Source: Stereocaulon alpinum
Lineage: Eukaryota > Ascomycota > Lecanoromycetes > Lecanorales > Stereocaulaceae
Assembly: GCA_018257865.1 (NCBI GenBank)
Contig: JAEUBA010000026.1
Coordinates: forward strand, 124,001-188,000
DNA length: 64,000 nucleotides
Direction: 5' to 3'
The notes under the pieces were generated by a model. The model ran no database searches, was not told where the DNA came from, and saw only the letters and a program-made list of their open reading frames with translations. Both the position numbers and the translations under genes were made by a program. Of the stretch, positions 32,656-44,679 are shown piece after piece (position 1 is the first letter of the stretch; each line of letters opens with the position of its first letter).

Positions 32656-33733
32656 ATGACTCCCAAAGACAGAAAGCCCCAACGTCCACAGGTTGATCGG
32701 AAGGGTGTCGTAAACTTCAAAACTTCAAAAACAGCTCCCAACAGCGACACAGCCCTACGATCAACCAAGGCCAAGGGGGGGCGCTCCGATAAATCGAAAC
32801 AGACTCGATCCGCCGAACGGTTGATTGAAATGCCAGCACCAGACGTAACAGAAGGAAACCTCAACCAGCCAATCGAGCACCTCGCTTCAAGCAAGCGCTT
32901 AAGAGCGATTGGCGATGATGGAAGTGCTAGCCATCTCAGCAAACGTTCGAAGGCCAACGGCAATAATGGACCAAGTTATCCTTCACACGACCCAGTGGGG
33001 GTTCTATCGGAGCAAGACTCTGCGAGGACCGTGCCTGGCCAGGATCTCAATTCCACAGACAATGGTAACCCTCAAGCAATTCCAGCAGAGGTTCAGCACC
33101 TTCGTAATAAGTTCGATCTCACGACCATGTCGGTTCTTTCATCTGCCAAGATCGAACAGAAAGTCCGTAATCTTCTTGATCGAGTCTCAAAATTCTGCTT
33201 CGCCGATATCAAGGCAAAGCCAGGCCTTGTGGTCCTACACGCCAAAGCAAAGACGGCGTGCAAAATGGTCAGCATTGTTCAGATCGCCAAGCAGGAGATC
33301 GAGAAGGACAAGGGGAGATGGTATCAGTATTCGAAGCTGCATGCGGAGATCACGGAATTGAAAATCAAGGAGACTAAGCTAAAGGGAGGAGTGAAAACGC
33401 TTGCTGAGTGGAGTAAGCAGAAGTCTGGTATGGGGACTGTGACTAAGGCGAGCGAAGAGACTTTTGTTGGGGTAGTGGAAGGGCAGAAAGACAATGTGAT
33501 GGTCGGAGATGAAGATGAGGAGATGGAGGACGCTTTTGAGACCATGGCGCTTCCGGATCGTGGGCTTAACAGCACTGAAGAAAGAATGAAGATCAGAACT
33601 ATTCCCGTCATGACGATCTACTTCGCTAGGGTCCCAGTACCGGGTCTCAAGGAACTCTATGGGTATGATTGGCTTCTCAATGTTTGAATGAACATGGCTA
33701 ATAGTATGTAACAGCGAGCAGACGAATGCATGA
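32656..33733 (+). CDS. Alba-domain (DNA/RNA-binding) protein
   Basis: Exon 1 32656-33662, 52 bp intron, exon 2 33715-33733, total 341 aa. The N-terminal 150 residues are Lys/Arg/Ser-rich and disordered. Residues ~160-235 form an Alba-like domain (MSVLSSAKIEQKVRNLLDRV, GLVVLHAKAKTACKMVSIVQ, IAKQEIEKDKGRWYQYSKL). An acidic linker is followed by IRTIPVMTIYFARVPVPGLKELYG. The tiny last exon adds EQTNA, matching the LYGEQTNA-type end I recall for fungal homologues. Alba proteins bind RNA or DNA, and the fungal multi-domain versions are poorly studied. Nuclear or RNP role inferred only. Confidence 0.8.
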
Positions 33734-34308
33734 GCAGGATTGCAGAAGGAAAGGAACGTCGCTCACGTTAAGCGACGCCGCATATGGCTCGGAGAAAGCA
33801 TGGGAATCTCGGTGTTCTCGCGGACATTTATTCCATTTCCGGTCCAGGTGTTCAAAAGCATCGCTCTATACCCCCACAGAAATCTGTCCAGCCAGCAAAG
33901 CAATCACGATTGCTTCCAAACCCGAGCTCTTCTTCCGTGCCCTAAGAAATCCCAAAATGGAAAAGCTTGGGAACGTACGCGCGGAAACCTCCCGCTGCAG
34001 CCCGCTAGCAATTACATTGAACTGGAGTTTCTTCTCTCCTCTCCAATGTTGCTTGAACATCCATTTGTACATACAAACATACAACATTGCTTCCTGGATT
34101 CATGTGTATAGATATCGAATCGATGCTCTTATCTATGCGATTACAATCGCACTGAGGACACCATCCCGAATGTACGTAGTGGCCCCACCTCCGTACCCAC
34201 ATGAGCCCCTCCACTATTGCATTACAGCTCCCAAGCTTACACATAGCAGCCCAGACCTCTTCACAATTCACCCTGCCTTCTACCTCTTCTACTAGTTCTG
34301 ACCCCAAA
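33734..34308. other. Spacer and vtc1 promoter
   Basis: No supported gene. Overlapping frames continue from 33726 toward vtc1 without domain signal. The last 60 bp before the vtc1 ATG are CT-rich. Confidence 0.4.
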
Positions 34309-34683
34309 ATGTCCTCCCAACCCCTCCTTCAAAGCACCCCAAACAAACGCATCGCCCTCCCCACCCGCGTTGAACCCAAAGTCTTTTTCGCAAACGAACG
34401 CACCTTTCTCTCCTGGTTAAACTTCACCGTTATACTTGGCGGCCTTTCCATCGGCCTGCTAAACTTCGGCCACGATACCACGTCTCTAATATGCGCTGCT
34501 CTATTCACGGTCGTTGCGATGGGCTGTATGGCGTATGCGCTTGTGACGTTTCATTGGCGGGCGAGGAGTATTAGGTTGAGGGGTCAAGGGGGGTTTGACG
34601 ATCGGTTTGGGCCGACTGTGTTGGCGATTGTGTTGGCGGGGGCGGTGGTAGTGAATTTTGTTTTGAGGGTTACTGTTACTTGA
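34309..34683 (+). CDS. vtc1: Vacuolar transporter chaperone 1 (VTC1)
   Basis: Single exon, 124 aa. The protein begins MSSQPLLQSTPNKRIALPTR, then VEPKVFFANERTFLSWLNFTV (the DUF202/VTC1 signature), followed by three membrane helices around LGGLSIGLLNF, ICAALFTVVAMGCMAYALVTF and FGPTVLAIVLAGAVVVNFVLRV, with DDRFGP before the last. Length and topology match VTC1. It is the small membrane subunit of the VTC complex, which makes polyphosphate and moves it into the vacuole. An upstream in-frame ATG at 34201 would add 36 residues with no family support. Confidence 0.95.
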   Translation: MSSQPLLQSTPNKRIALPTRVEPKVFFANERTFLSWLNFTVILGGLSIGLLNFGHDTTSLICAALFTVVAMGCMAYALVTFHWRARSIRLRGQGGFDDRFGPTVLAIVLAGAVVVNFVLRVTVT

Positions 34684-35361
34684 TGAGGATTGGGAAATAA
34701 ATACGAGATTGTCTGTGGATGGGAACATTGGGACCGATTCGGACGTTACATAAGGGGGGTGGATACGTGCGGAACATTTAGTGAACTGGGTTGAGCAGGA
34801 GGCGGGTTCCCTAAGGCGAGAGGGGACACATAGGACTATGGCGTGATAAGCACGCGAAGCACGTTGTTGGGATCGACGAATGCTCGACACGACTTGTCCT
34901 CTGGTTGGGGCCATGTTATTGGACACGACTATCTCGAAGACTGTTTCGAATTTCGCTTGCTCCATTGGAAGTCTTTCGCAGATCTGGGTTGCTATCACGC
35001 TATTCCTGATCGATATCTTTATGACGTGCTTTATCATCCTACCTTTGCACCGCCAACAGTCATAACCCAGAACTCACGTTGAATTTGCTGGACTCGAGCT
35101 TGAACTCCTCCTTTCAACTACTAAGTCACGTTCAGGTAGCGGTCCAAAGTCGCGATCCTTGTACCGAACTTGTGCTGTGGCCCGTTAACTTCTTAGTAGA
35201 TGGGAAAGCCATTGACATTTCCCTACCGTCTCTTGAATCGGCGCACACTCATAGGTGAGACGCTGTAGTCCCGCCCTGACCATGCAAGGTAAACGTATCC
35301 CAAGCAGGACTGAAGAGGCTCTCCGAGCTCGCACTTTAATTTGGCTGGCCCAATTACAGGT
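34684..35361. other. Intergenic, nothing recognised
   Basis: 3' flank of vtc1 and of the broken F-box gene. Several antisense frames are present but lack any domain. Confidence 0.4.
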
Positions 35362-35690
35362 CTACGCCTTAGCCTTCGAATTGTCCGAAAGCCACTCAAA
35401 CAGCAGATAGTACTCAAACATCCACTTTCGCTTGGACAGCAGCAAAGAGCTCGACAGCTCTCTGGAGTGACCACGTCATAAATTCAACTTTGTCATCACT
35501 TTGATAGAATTGAGGAATGATCTTTCTGAATTTGGTTCGATAGGCTTGGTAGTCTGGTAGATTGTCCACGCAGGCTTTGAGCTTGGGGTTGACTTCTCGA
35601 CAGCGGAGAATTGTGAGAGTCTAGTTGCTCTATGATTTGGTCGAGGATTTCGAAAGGAAGGGGGTGAGCTTGTCTGCTATATTGGAGGGT
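35362..35690 (-). pseudogene. Decayed F-box gene with two frameshifts
   Basis: A start of F-box type (HPLPFEILDQIIEQLDSHN) lies at about 35630-35690. One extra base then shifts the frame to LRCREVNPKLKACVDNLPDY and onward to TWSLQRAVELFAAVQAKVDV. A second one-base shift gives EYYLLFEWLSDNSKAKA and a stop at 35362-35364. The three pieces run in the expected order for a short fungal F-box protein. No intron of normal size removes either shift. F-box proteins recruit substrates to SCF ubiquitin ligases; this copy cannot make an intact product unless the shifts are sequencing errors. Upstream of the F-box no clear ATG is seen. Confidence 0.55.
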
Positions 35691-36009
35691 CAATATTGGA
35701 GATGGGACGGTTGTACTTGGAATATATGGGAACCTCGGGATCGGCGATAGCACAAAGGTGAGAAAGATGCCCTGACTTGTCAACGTCCTCGTTGCAAATC
35801 TAGATGCTCTGCGTAATCAGCTGCAAGGCGTTAAGAGCCTCACGAGCTGACCCCTCGCTGCAGAAGAGGCGCAAAGCCCTCCCGCCTTCCCGCTGCAAGC
35901 CCTAAAATCCTCCGCTTTGTAGTTTTGTTTGTTTTGGACCTTGGAAGCCTGCTCTTCAAGTACTCCCTAAAACCCCTATCCCAATCTACACGCCATCGCA
36001 TAACCCGCA
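35691..36009. other. Promoter-side spacer of the Tctex gene
   Basis: 318 bp between the F-box relic (minus) and the Tctex gene (plus). No separate feature recognised. Confidence 0.4.
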
Positions 36010-36147
36010 ATGGCCTCCACCCAAACATCCTCAACAGCCGTGCGCCCCCTTCCACCACTCCCAAACATCCACACAACAACTAACTTCTCACCAGCCAATA
36101 CCAACTTCGCGCCTAGCCGAAATAACCAGTGATGTACGTCACAACAA

Positions 36148-36183
<36 letters not shown>

Positions 36184-36620
36184 ATCTACATGACGATACT
36201 AACACAATCCAGGTCTGCGACAAAGTCTTCTCCTCAACAACAACCTACGATCACGCCAGCACCTCATCCCAAAACACATCCATAATAAACACCATCCTAC
36301 AAACCCTGATCTCTGAATCCTCATTGTCCGGACAACCACCTCAATACAAATACATGGTGACTTCGACGATCATTCAGCAACACACTACGACTTCTGCTGC
36401 TGCTGCTGCTGCTACATCAGAGGAGGGTGGTTCTTCGCAAGCTACGGGGGGTGCGGTGGAAGGGGAGGGGGAGGGTGGAGCAGGGAAGAGGGGAATGCAT
36501 AGTGCGTCGGGGGCGTATTGGAACAATGAAAAGGATGGGATGTGGAGTTTCAAGTATGAGAAGGGGGAGAGTAGGGGGTTTGATGTAGTTGTGAGTATTA
36601 TTTGGATATCGGTTGTTTGA
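36010..36620 (+). CDS. Tctex-1 family dynein light chain (DYNLT-like)
   Basis: Exons 36010-36039, 36095-36133 and 36213-36620 join to 158 aa. Intron 1 (55 bp) contains an ACTAAC branch site 10 nt before its AG. Intron 2 (79 bp) carries an AC microsatellite. The protein reads MASTQTSSTAPIPTSRLAEI, then SDVCDKVFSSTTTYDH, NTSIINTILQTLISE, YKYMVTSTIIQQ, GMHSASGAYWNNEKDGMWSF and ends SRGFDVVVSIIWISVV. These are the Tctex-1 landmarks. An Ala/Gly/Glu-rich loop is inserted before GMHS. It is a light chain of cytoplasmic dynein that binds the intermediate chain. Confidence 0.92.
36151..36182. repeat. (AC)16 microsatellite in Tctex intron 2
   Basis: Sixteen uninterrupted AC units lie between the GTACGT donor and the ACTAAC branch point of the 79 bp intron. 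Length variation here would change intron size without touching the coding frame. Confidence 0.95.
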
Positions 36621-36804
36621 GGATTGGAGAGAATAGGAGGGGTAGAGGTCGAAGGAGCATAGCAGGCATGAGTGTTCTGCGGCAGCAGAGATACCATTGA
36701 GCGAACATGTCCATAACCTCTCAATCGAAGGAAGGGAGCAGAATTGGATCATGGCATGAGGTTGGCATATCATCAGATCTGAGACTCGGTTTATATACAA
36801 TAAA

Positions 36805-37772
36805 TCAAGGACTGAATCTCATGCCACCATTCGCACAGACGACACTCCCAGTACACCACCCACTATCCTCACTACAAAGCATAGCCACCACCCCCGCAAT
36901 CTCATAATCATACGCCGGCCTGCCTCCCGCACGTTCCGCATCCTTGACAAATCGCTCCTCATCAATCCCCGGCCTGACTTTCTCCAGCGGCGCGTTCTGT
37001 ATAAGAGGTTTCATTTGCTTCTGGAACTCGGGGCTCGTCGCGCCGTACATGTCTGTCGCCACAGGCCCAGGGTTGATAGCGTTCACTGTTGCTCTTTCTG
37101 CTAGCTCGCGCGCCCAGGTGCGTGTCATTGCTTCCAATGCGGCTTTGGTGCCGCCGTAGATCGTCTGTCCGACCAAGCCGAGGCTAGCGGAGATGGAGGA
37201 GAGGTTTACGATGCGGCCGGAACGGTCGGTGGGTAGGTAGGGTAGTGCTGCTTGCAGCAAGAGTATGGGGCCGAGGACATTGATTGTATACTGGCGATGG
37301 AATTCTTCGGCTTTGATTTCTTCGAGTGGCATGTCCATTGCGACGCCGGCGTTGTTGACTATGATGTCTATTTGGAACTTCCCACTCCGCGGATGAGAGA
37401 AGTGGTTCTTAGCGCTTGAGATCAGATGGGCAGGGCCGTTCGAGTTGCCCATGTCAGCTTGGACAGGGAGGACGCTGATTCCATGTGAGGACTCGAGGCT
37501 GGAAGCTAGTTTGGCTGTGGGTTCGGCGGATGAGTCTGAGGTGTAGCCGAGTATAACGGAGGCGCCTTTTGAGGCGAGGTTACGAGCGATTGCTGCGCCG
37601 ATTCCTAGTGCTTGGGCTCAGTAATTTTCCGGTGCAGTGAAGGAAGAGCGGGCGGTAGCGGACCTCGAGAGCCTCCGGTGATAACTGCTAGCTTTCCTTC
37701 TAATGGCCGCTCAGCTGCGGCTGCTTTCAAATTTGTGGAGGAAGCACGCTGGTAGCCTGGACGAAGAGACAT
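36805..37772 (-). CDS. Short-chain dehydrogenase/reductase (SDR)
   Basis: Exons 37664-37772 and 36805-37616 give 306 aa. The classical SDR elements are in order: AVITGGSRAQALGIGAAIA (TGxxxGxG-type NAD(P) loop, rebuilt across the splice), DIIVNNAGVAMDMP (NNAG), GRIVNLSSISASLGL (catalytic Ser), QTIYGGTKAAL (YxxxK) and NAINPGPVATDM. The C terminus GWCTGSVVCANGGMRF matches 3-oxoacyl-ACP reductase-like members. Substrate unknown. The intron (37617-37663, 47 bp) uses donor GTCCGC and acceptor TGAG, weaker than the other introns here, but it restores frame and motif. Confidence 0.88.
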
Positions 37773-38448
37773 GGTGGAAGGAGGTTTGGAAGGAAGATGT
37801 GTAAGAAGGATTGAACTTCAATTGTGTGAAAGTATAGCCCTCTAAACATGATCGCGAGAAAGTCCTGCCCCTTCCGCTTCTAGCTTCGAGGGTGCGCACC
37901 GGCTGCTTTGCGGTGAGCTGGGGGGTAAGCGGCCCTAAGCCGCTCCGGAGCTAGGTAAGCACAAGCGAGCTTAAGAGTGCCTGGCGCTTGCTGCGGGACC
38001 TTCAGCCCAACGTCAGACATGACTGCGATGTGCTCTGCGCAAGTTGACACGTGCGAAGAAGATTGAATGAGAGTTCGATCGCAGTAACTTTACATGGGGT
38101 GTTCCGAGATTGATCGATGGCGTCGACGCATTGTGTTTTTGGAACAGCGGGCCCAAGTTAGCTTTTATCGTCCTTCCAGAGATGCCGCAACCAGAAGGCT
38201 TATAGTCGCTGTACGGCAAGGAGGACAGAAAGCACTCTCAGCTCACATAGCTGCTTCACATGACCCGATACCCAGCCTAAGGGCTGTCAGCTTCTTCCCT
38301 TCTTGCGGCGAAGGTTATAGATGCCCGTCAATTTAGCCCGTGGTCCAACGGCCTATCCTCACTGTGTCTATCGTACTTCTCTGCTTTGTCTGGAGTGCTG
38401 AATCTTTTCCCTGTCTCAATCGGTGATATACAGCATTCACTGTGTACG
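37773..38448. other. Intergenic, nothing recognised
   Basis: Upstream region of the SDR gene and 3' flank of the kinase gene. No coding or RNA feature supported. Confidence 0.4.
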
Positions 38449-39962
38449 TCACTGTTCGCCCTTCCGCCTAGTCTTCAACCAAGGATGTTCAAGCAACTCT
38501 CCAGCTGTTGCTCGTTCCTCTGGCATCCATCTCAGCATCTTCCTTGCAAAGTCGACGAACAGTCTCTTGTCTTCGCCTGTCAACGATGGTAGCGAGTTCT
38601 CAAAGGTTGGAGCATCTACAGCCTTGTTTGCACTCTGCAAGAAGTTCCCTACCATCCTCATTAGCAAGATCTGCTTCCGCCAGCAAACCATGAAGCAAAA
38701 TGGGCTTCGTACCTTCTGCGGTAAAATACTGAGATGTTGTCTCTCCTCGTTGGAGAAGCTCCATTGGTGGAGGGCCTAGAAGAGATCTCATCTCAAGTAG
38801 GTGTGCTTCCGGACTATAAGTGCTTTCGGTAGGATCGAGCGCATGGAAGAGTGTCCTATCTCCAAGTAAATCCCAAAGCTTTCACAATATCCGAGTCAGC
38901 CTAAATCATAGTAGCTACAGGTCAGTGAAAAGCTTACCATGACTCCGAGATTCCATATGTCGACGCTGTAGGTCCAACCAGCGCGTAAGATGACCTCGGG
39001 AGCTTGGAAGAGATCAGGTTCAATAGGGTGATTGTGAAGCCCAGAATTTTTCCCCTTGACAGCCAACCCGAAGTCCGCAATTTTTGGACGCCCGGGAGCT
39101 CTTCTATAGTCGCCAAAATTTCGAGAAAGGTAGATAGATCTGCTACCCTCTTCTTTCCGAGGAGTAGGTTCCTCAGCCTCGTCGTTGACTAACTCCTCAA
39201 TTACCGCCCTATCCTCAATACCGAGCATTATGTTATCAGGTTTCAGATCTACGAGGACTCAGTCATATCCTTCATCTCGCCAACGAAATTGTTCCTGGCT
39301 GGTTGCTTACCAGTGTGAATAATGCGACATTTGGTGTGGAGATAGTCAAGACCGGTAAGCACGATTGCTATTAGCGGCTTCACGAGATAGCTTGCAAGTG
39401 GACCACCTGAACGCAGTTGGAAATCTGTGATAGGTTCCATCATGGGCGCGTAGACCAAGGCCACATGTGTCGAGTCTGGTCCAGTCACTTCGAACGAGTC
39501 CAGCACCGTTCTCAGATATCTCAAACCTTCGGCCTTGGGGTCTGTTGTAGCTATGCACCGAGACATTTCTAGTTCTGTGCTAGCGGCAGACTTCTCGACG
39601 AGACCGTTGGTGAGAAATTTCAGGGTTACGTAGTAGGTCGCTTGCCATGACCACCTTACATTGAAGTCAGCAGAAGCCCGAGGCATGCACAGTTCAACAC
39701 TTTGCACCACCTACTTTTGAGTGTCCCGCGCTAGCCACACCGTTGAGCTGGCACCATAGCCCAGCTTTGCAACGATCTGAAATCTATTATTGAGGGTCTC
39801 GCCAATATGTACTGGGTAATAGTGCTGAGGGCAATATCGAGGTAGGGTTTCTTCCTCATACAGATCATCTGTGCTTAACTTCGTTGGAATTTTAGCAAGA
39901 GGGAACCCACTTCTGGGTCTGAGTCCTCCGAGACTGCGCATTACTCTCATGATGGGGCTCAT
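38449..39962 (-). CDS. SRPK-like serine/threonine protein kinase
   Basis: Exons 39715-39962, 39311-39654, 38938-39248, 38713-38878 and 38449-38648 join to 422 aa. The N terminus has LYEEETLPRYCPQHYYPVHI and GETLNNRFQIVAKLGYGASS (Gly loop), as in fungal SRPK-like kinases. The ATP lysine is in YYVTLKF, the catalytic loop is IIHTDLKPDNIML, the Mg loop is KIADFGLAV, and FQAPEVIL, YSVDIWNLGVMLWDLL and KMLRWMPEERATAGELLEHPWL follow. All catalytic residues are present. Relatives phosphorylate SR proteins, but the many paralogues in filamentous fungi are uncharacterised. There is a small spacer insert (residues ~230-255) instead of the long yeast Sky1 insert. Confidence 0.88.
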
Positions 39963-40805
39963 AATGGAAGTTTGGGATAATCGAAGTGGTGAGCGGTTGT
40001 GGGTGCAAATTGCCTGTAGAAATTGCCTTTGAAGTGAATCGACAGACCTCCTGCAAATCAAGACTAGGAATAAGAGTACGTAAAAGACGGCATTCTAAGG
40101 TACACCTAGACGAAGAAAATGAGAGGGTAATATTGAGGCACGACCATGTGAGAAGAGTGACAGATGCCAGCGCCTCGTAAGCCAATCAAATGCTGTCCAA
40201 GTTAATCTCCAGCGCTTTCTCCCATCACGAAACTTGCGCTAGGAGCGCGCTCCTTTCCGGACCAGTCATGGCTAGAAGAATGCCACCTCAAATTGTCGCC
40301 GGCCAAGGCTACCTCCGGTGAGCGTCTAGAGCTGGTGTTCTGGGGGACCGGACAGCTCCCTGGCGTTTGCAGCTTTCACGTTGATTCATGGCTCTCTCAG
40401 CGGCCCTAGAGCGGCTGCTTTACCTACCTCAAGCGCTGGGTAGGAGCGGCATTGGCAGGTGACAACTTGGGGATGAATCCTTCTACGTCTTAGGGCTGCC
40501 ATTACCAATCCCAAGACAAAATTTCACGTCTTGTGGAACATGAAATTCATCCTTCCCAATAACCGTATACTATTCTTGTATACTTATCACCAAACGGGCG
40601 CCTACGAATCAGTGAATACGATTGTGAATCAAACCATTGCCCGCATGGACTACGTCGAATAAATATAAAAAAGGGCAACGGCCCTCCATATAGAGCATCT
40701 TCCCTGCTTCCTCTCCGATTGTAAAGACTTTTTGAAAAGACTTTACGGACACCCACCATAAGATTTCAGCAAATCAAAAATGCCAAGGACGACCACCCCA
40801 CCTCG

Positions 40806-40839
40806 CCGAGCACTATGTCCCGAGCACTATGTCCCGAGC
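40806..40839. repeat. 14-bp tandem duplication
   Basis: CCGAGCACTATGTC occurs twice in a row (40806-40819, 40820-40833), with a partial third copy CCGAGC. Probably a simple slippage product. Confidence 0.8.
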
Positions 40840-41592
40840 CTTCTCAACGTCCGCCAGGGCATTTCTGAAGTTCGTTTGGGATGGTATACGCAAATAACAG
40901 GTTTTTGAACATGGTGCTACCAACATAATCGAAAACCATGCCAAGCTTCCAAGGGTTAAGACAGTAAAAGTCAAGTAAGCAACTTGCATTCCTTGATATG
41001 CCACAAGAATGATGTCTGACGAGCGTTTAGAGGAAGACCACATAAGTCAAAGGACCCCAAGGAGCATGTTTCTATGGTTTTGTACGATGAGACAGATATT
41101 CGGATTACATCACTTCATATGTATGCGGATGGTACAGGAAAATTTTCATAAAAGAAGTATGATATTTGAAGCATCAAAGTGGTTATGGCATGTCGACGAG
41201 TTACTGAAGCCTTCTGGGAGGGTTACCAGAGACAAGGCATCTAACCTGGCCGATTTGCTGCGAAAGACATTGGTTATATGCCCGAGAGATTCCATTTGTG
41301 GAGAGGATGGTGAACACTCGTTATATGTATGTAGTGGATGAGTATGTACACAATTCTTGCGCTGCCTCTTAGCGAAAAGCTGCTTGCTCAACTTACAAAT
41401 TTTGGTTACCTTTTCCCTCTTTACTAATTATCATTCGGCGACAAACCAGACAGGATGGTCGGCTAGCTGTGCTCCTCAAGGGTAGCTTTCTTACTTTCTC
41501 CAGGCGACGCGTTGTTTCGAACTTGCTAGCTAAACCTCTTGACTGGGGTCATGAACATGACTTTCGTCCTCATGGACTGTGATCCGGCATTG

Positions 41593-41769
41593 GATCGCGT
41601 ACTGAGTACGCTGTCTGGCCGAAAGACGACAAGGACAAGGACGCTGTGGCAAAGACGGACAACGTCTTGAAGCAGCTCACTCAGCAGTCAACCGTTTCTC
41701 TGCACACTGATCTCCGAGGTAAAAGTAACTGCAACCCCAACTTTCAACGCATCTTGCACGATGCAGGAT
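41593..41769 (+). pseudogene. Coding-like fragment, unrecognised
   Basis: A plus-strand frame without ATG reads SRTEYAVWPKDDKDKDAVAK, then TDNVLKQLTQQSTVSLHTDL, and stops at TAA near 41767-41769. Composition and lack of competing frames suggest former protein sequence. The Y-A-V-W-P-K start of a charged segment faintly recalls propeptide regions of fungal secreted proteases, but that is only a guess. No downstream exon could be joined. Confidence 0.3.
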
Positions 41770-44679
41770 AACTCTGCAGAAACAGTCTACCTAGCGCTAC
41801 CGAAAGACTGTTCTGCATACTCCACCTCAACCAAACAACGATATCCGATTTGAAGGTGGAGCAATCATTGACAGACACTACCGAATTGTGGAGCTTGACC
41901 GTCGCGTGCTTGCTCGTGTATTGTTCACATTTAACGAGCAAATATCTGAACCGTTTGGGTGAGTGCAATGGCTGAAAAAGCACAATGATGTTCTCGCTGG
42001 ATTGTAGAGCCATTCCAGGTCCCTCGCTGGTTGAACCCAGCTGTCAATACCAATCAAAAATCAGAACAACCTGTTTCAGAAGGGATGGCGTAAAGTGTGC
42101 CTCCCAATCACCACACCTCCAATCCGCCTCTTTGTAACGCCCTAGAAATCTACGTATCAATGAAACAGACAAATCTCCTTTCCCTGATTGCGAGTCAATA
42201 TGAGACACCAGCAGGCAATATTCCCCGTCAAAAAAAGCCGCTCCACAGTTAAGGTGAAATAGCTACTATACCCTCAAGTAATTCTATAGCTGACAACGTA
42301 TTACAGCGCGCCCGCACCGTATTCAGCGAAAGCCAATGCTTAGACCAATTCGCAAGAGCGCAAGTCTGGAAAACAGCTCCTATACACACAAGAGCCTACG
42401 TTTCCACCAGCAACCGGAGATTCAAGAGCAACTCCTTCAATTCTTTCACCAATAAGTATCACCTCTGACGTAGAGGTACGCCCTGAGTCCGCCTAGCATG
42501 TGCCGTAGGCGCTCGCTCATTCAAGCTCAAGTATTTACTGTATTCATCTGCCGAAGACAGGACCGCTCTTCGAAATCCAGAGCGAAAGCGGAGTGAAGAG
42601 CCTGGACAGAGTCACAACCCTGAAGCACAAGAATTTGACCGTCCAAGTTCCCAGGGCATGGGAAGAGCTCGTTCGAGAACGGCAGCGAATATCACCTGCT
42701 AGCCGCATTCGTGGAGGTACCACACATACAGACCTGAGTGGCGGTATAAAGAACACCAACCATGATCCAATCCTGCGTTCGGTAGAACCTAAAAGCTAGT
42801 CCGGCGAAGATTTCGAACAGAATAGCAACATGAGTCATTCACTCACCGACAAAAGGTCGACTCTGTCGCTCAGCAAGCATGATCCAGATGCAAGTCTCGT
42901 CTCTTTGAAGAAGGGAAACGGCCCTGTTATTGATAGTCAACATTATAAGATGAGTCTTGCGTCTGCTGGAATCTATACCGGCAAGGCTGAGATACCTTCT
43001 ACCAATAGGTGCAAGAGCCTCTGCCAGACGTTGCACCCCAGGGAGCCAGCTCTGGGCCCTCTCCATCCTGCTGGTACTAGCCGTCTGAAGTTAACAGCTC
43101 CGAGCGGGCAGAATGCACTCAAAGTCACCAGAATAGGACGCCCAGACAGTGGGAGAGGGTAGTGCCTATGCAGTGGGTGCGCGAAGGTGAGCAGAAGTGC
43201 GCGGTAGGTGAAGCGACGGTGCATCGTGGGTGAGCAGAGCGGCGGCAGCTGACTCTCTCGACTGGGCGGGCGACAACAATTTGACCGGCCACTCTACCCA
43301 ATCAACCAAGAGCAACGCGTAGATGTCATTCCCTCCACGGCTTTTGGAACACGTTGAAAGCGCAACACCAAACATCCACCAGTTACTAAACAAGGCTTAT
43401 ATAATGGTTCCGGTACGTATTATAGTGATGTAGAGAGATATAGTAACCGTTGCGGCTGTATGTGGACTCTAGTAGTCTTTTCTCTAGTATCTATGGTACC
43501 AAAACCTTCGTTAGGATTCAGCTGTTAACGTACGTTATATGCTACAGTCAAATCAGCTGTTGTTCTGAAGTTAGAAGCGTTGAAGAACAAGCTGAACAAC
43601 GTAAAGGGAAACTTAACAGAGGCGTTAGTAAGCAGGTTTCGAACTTTGTTGCTTTAATTCTGAATGGTTGATTGATGAACATAGGCGTATAGTTGGGCAG
43701 TGGCCAGGGCTCGGGGGGGGGCGTGTTCTAGCGGCGTCGGAGGGCTTGGGGTCGAAGATGACGTGGTCGATATCGTCAAAAGTGTTCTTACGAGGCATAT
43801 TGAAGTTTTGGACGCGTCCCAGTGGTTTTGGAATGCTTGGGAATTAATAATATTGGAAACTTGGAGCTTGCTAACTACCCTGGTGAATCTCGGGAACCCC
43901 TGCAACTAGGTGCGCAGCTGTGGAGGGCATACAATTCGACACGCAGGTGTGCCCCTCACTATATCCATTGCGGGGCTCTGCTGCAGCTTCCAGGCACTTA
44001 CAGTAAAAGGGCCGAGCTCGGAGGCTTCCCAAGGTGAAAGTGGAACCGCTAGGGGGAATTTTCCGCGAGCGGCTCACAGTTCTGGGGGTAAATGATAGTT
44101 ACTATTGAACATGCTAAACAACTTCTGCTGGACTTGTTGGCAGCTCAGCGGTAAAAGTCGAGTGGAGATCATGGTTAATGAAAAGCAATAGGCCCAGCTG
44201 ACAGTTTACGTTGATAATTGACTGAAATTGCAATCAGGGTATCTTGCACTTAGCTCGCGTGATTATTTCGTGAGCATATACTCCGCTAGGATAGAACTTC
44301 AACTCAATAAAAAGGTAGCATATTTGTTAGACATGAGAAGAATGACACTGTTAGATCATGATAACGTCAAAGAAGCTTCAGTACTTTCCCGTCAACGATT
44401 GCAGAATAAGCCACAGCATGCTCGAATGAAAGCACGGGTTGTGAAGATCTCTGCTGCTGGGACTCGTCAATTAATCCACCCAGATTCTGACCAAGGCATC
44501 ACGAAAGCATGGTGTCCAAACGTTACAGCGAAGAAGCTTCCCCTCCATGAGCCCGCATATTGGCTATCCTTTTGAAGACTATCATATCACCATAGTCGAA
44601 GGTCAGCAATGTGGCTGTCGGATACTTGCATACAAGGAATGCGTTGGTCTTGTGGTATTCAGACACCTTTGCCTCATGT

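Larger units (their letters stand above)
39963..44679. other. 4.7 kb stretch without an intact gene
   Basis: AT-richer sequence with short frames on both strands. The best coding-like piece is listed separately (41593-41769). Other frames (40813-41043 minus, with a hydrophobic run; 41009-41341, 42593-42799, 42830-43162 and 44228-44575 plus) have no recognised domain, and overlapping frames look equally good. A 14-bp unit CCGAGCACTATGTC is repeated at 40806-40839. This may be old repeat or pseudogene debris. Confidence 0.4.

Noticed and set aside
41009..41341. 110-aa plus-strand ORF, overlapping a hydrophobic minus ORF
   Set aside because: Neither frame has a recognisable domain and they compete with each other.
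42593..43162. Two consecutive plus-strand ORFs that could be exons
   Set aside because: Another frame over 42540-42690 looks equally coding, and no join gives a known protein.
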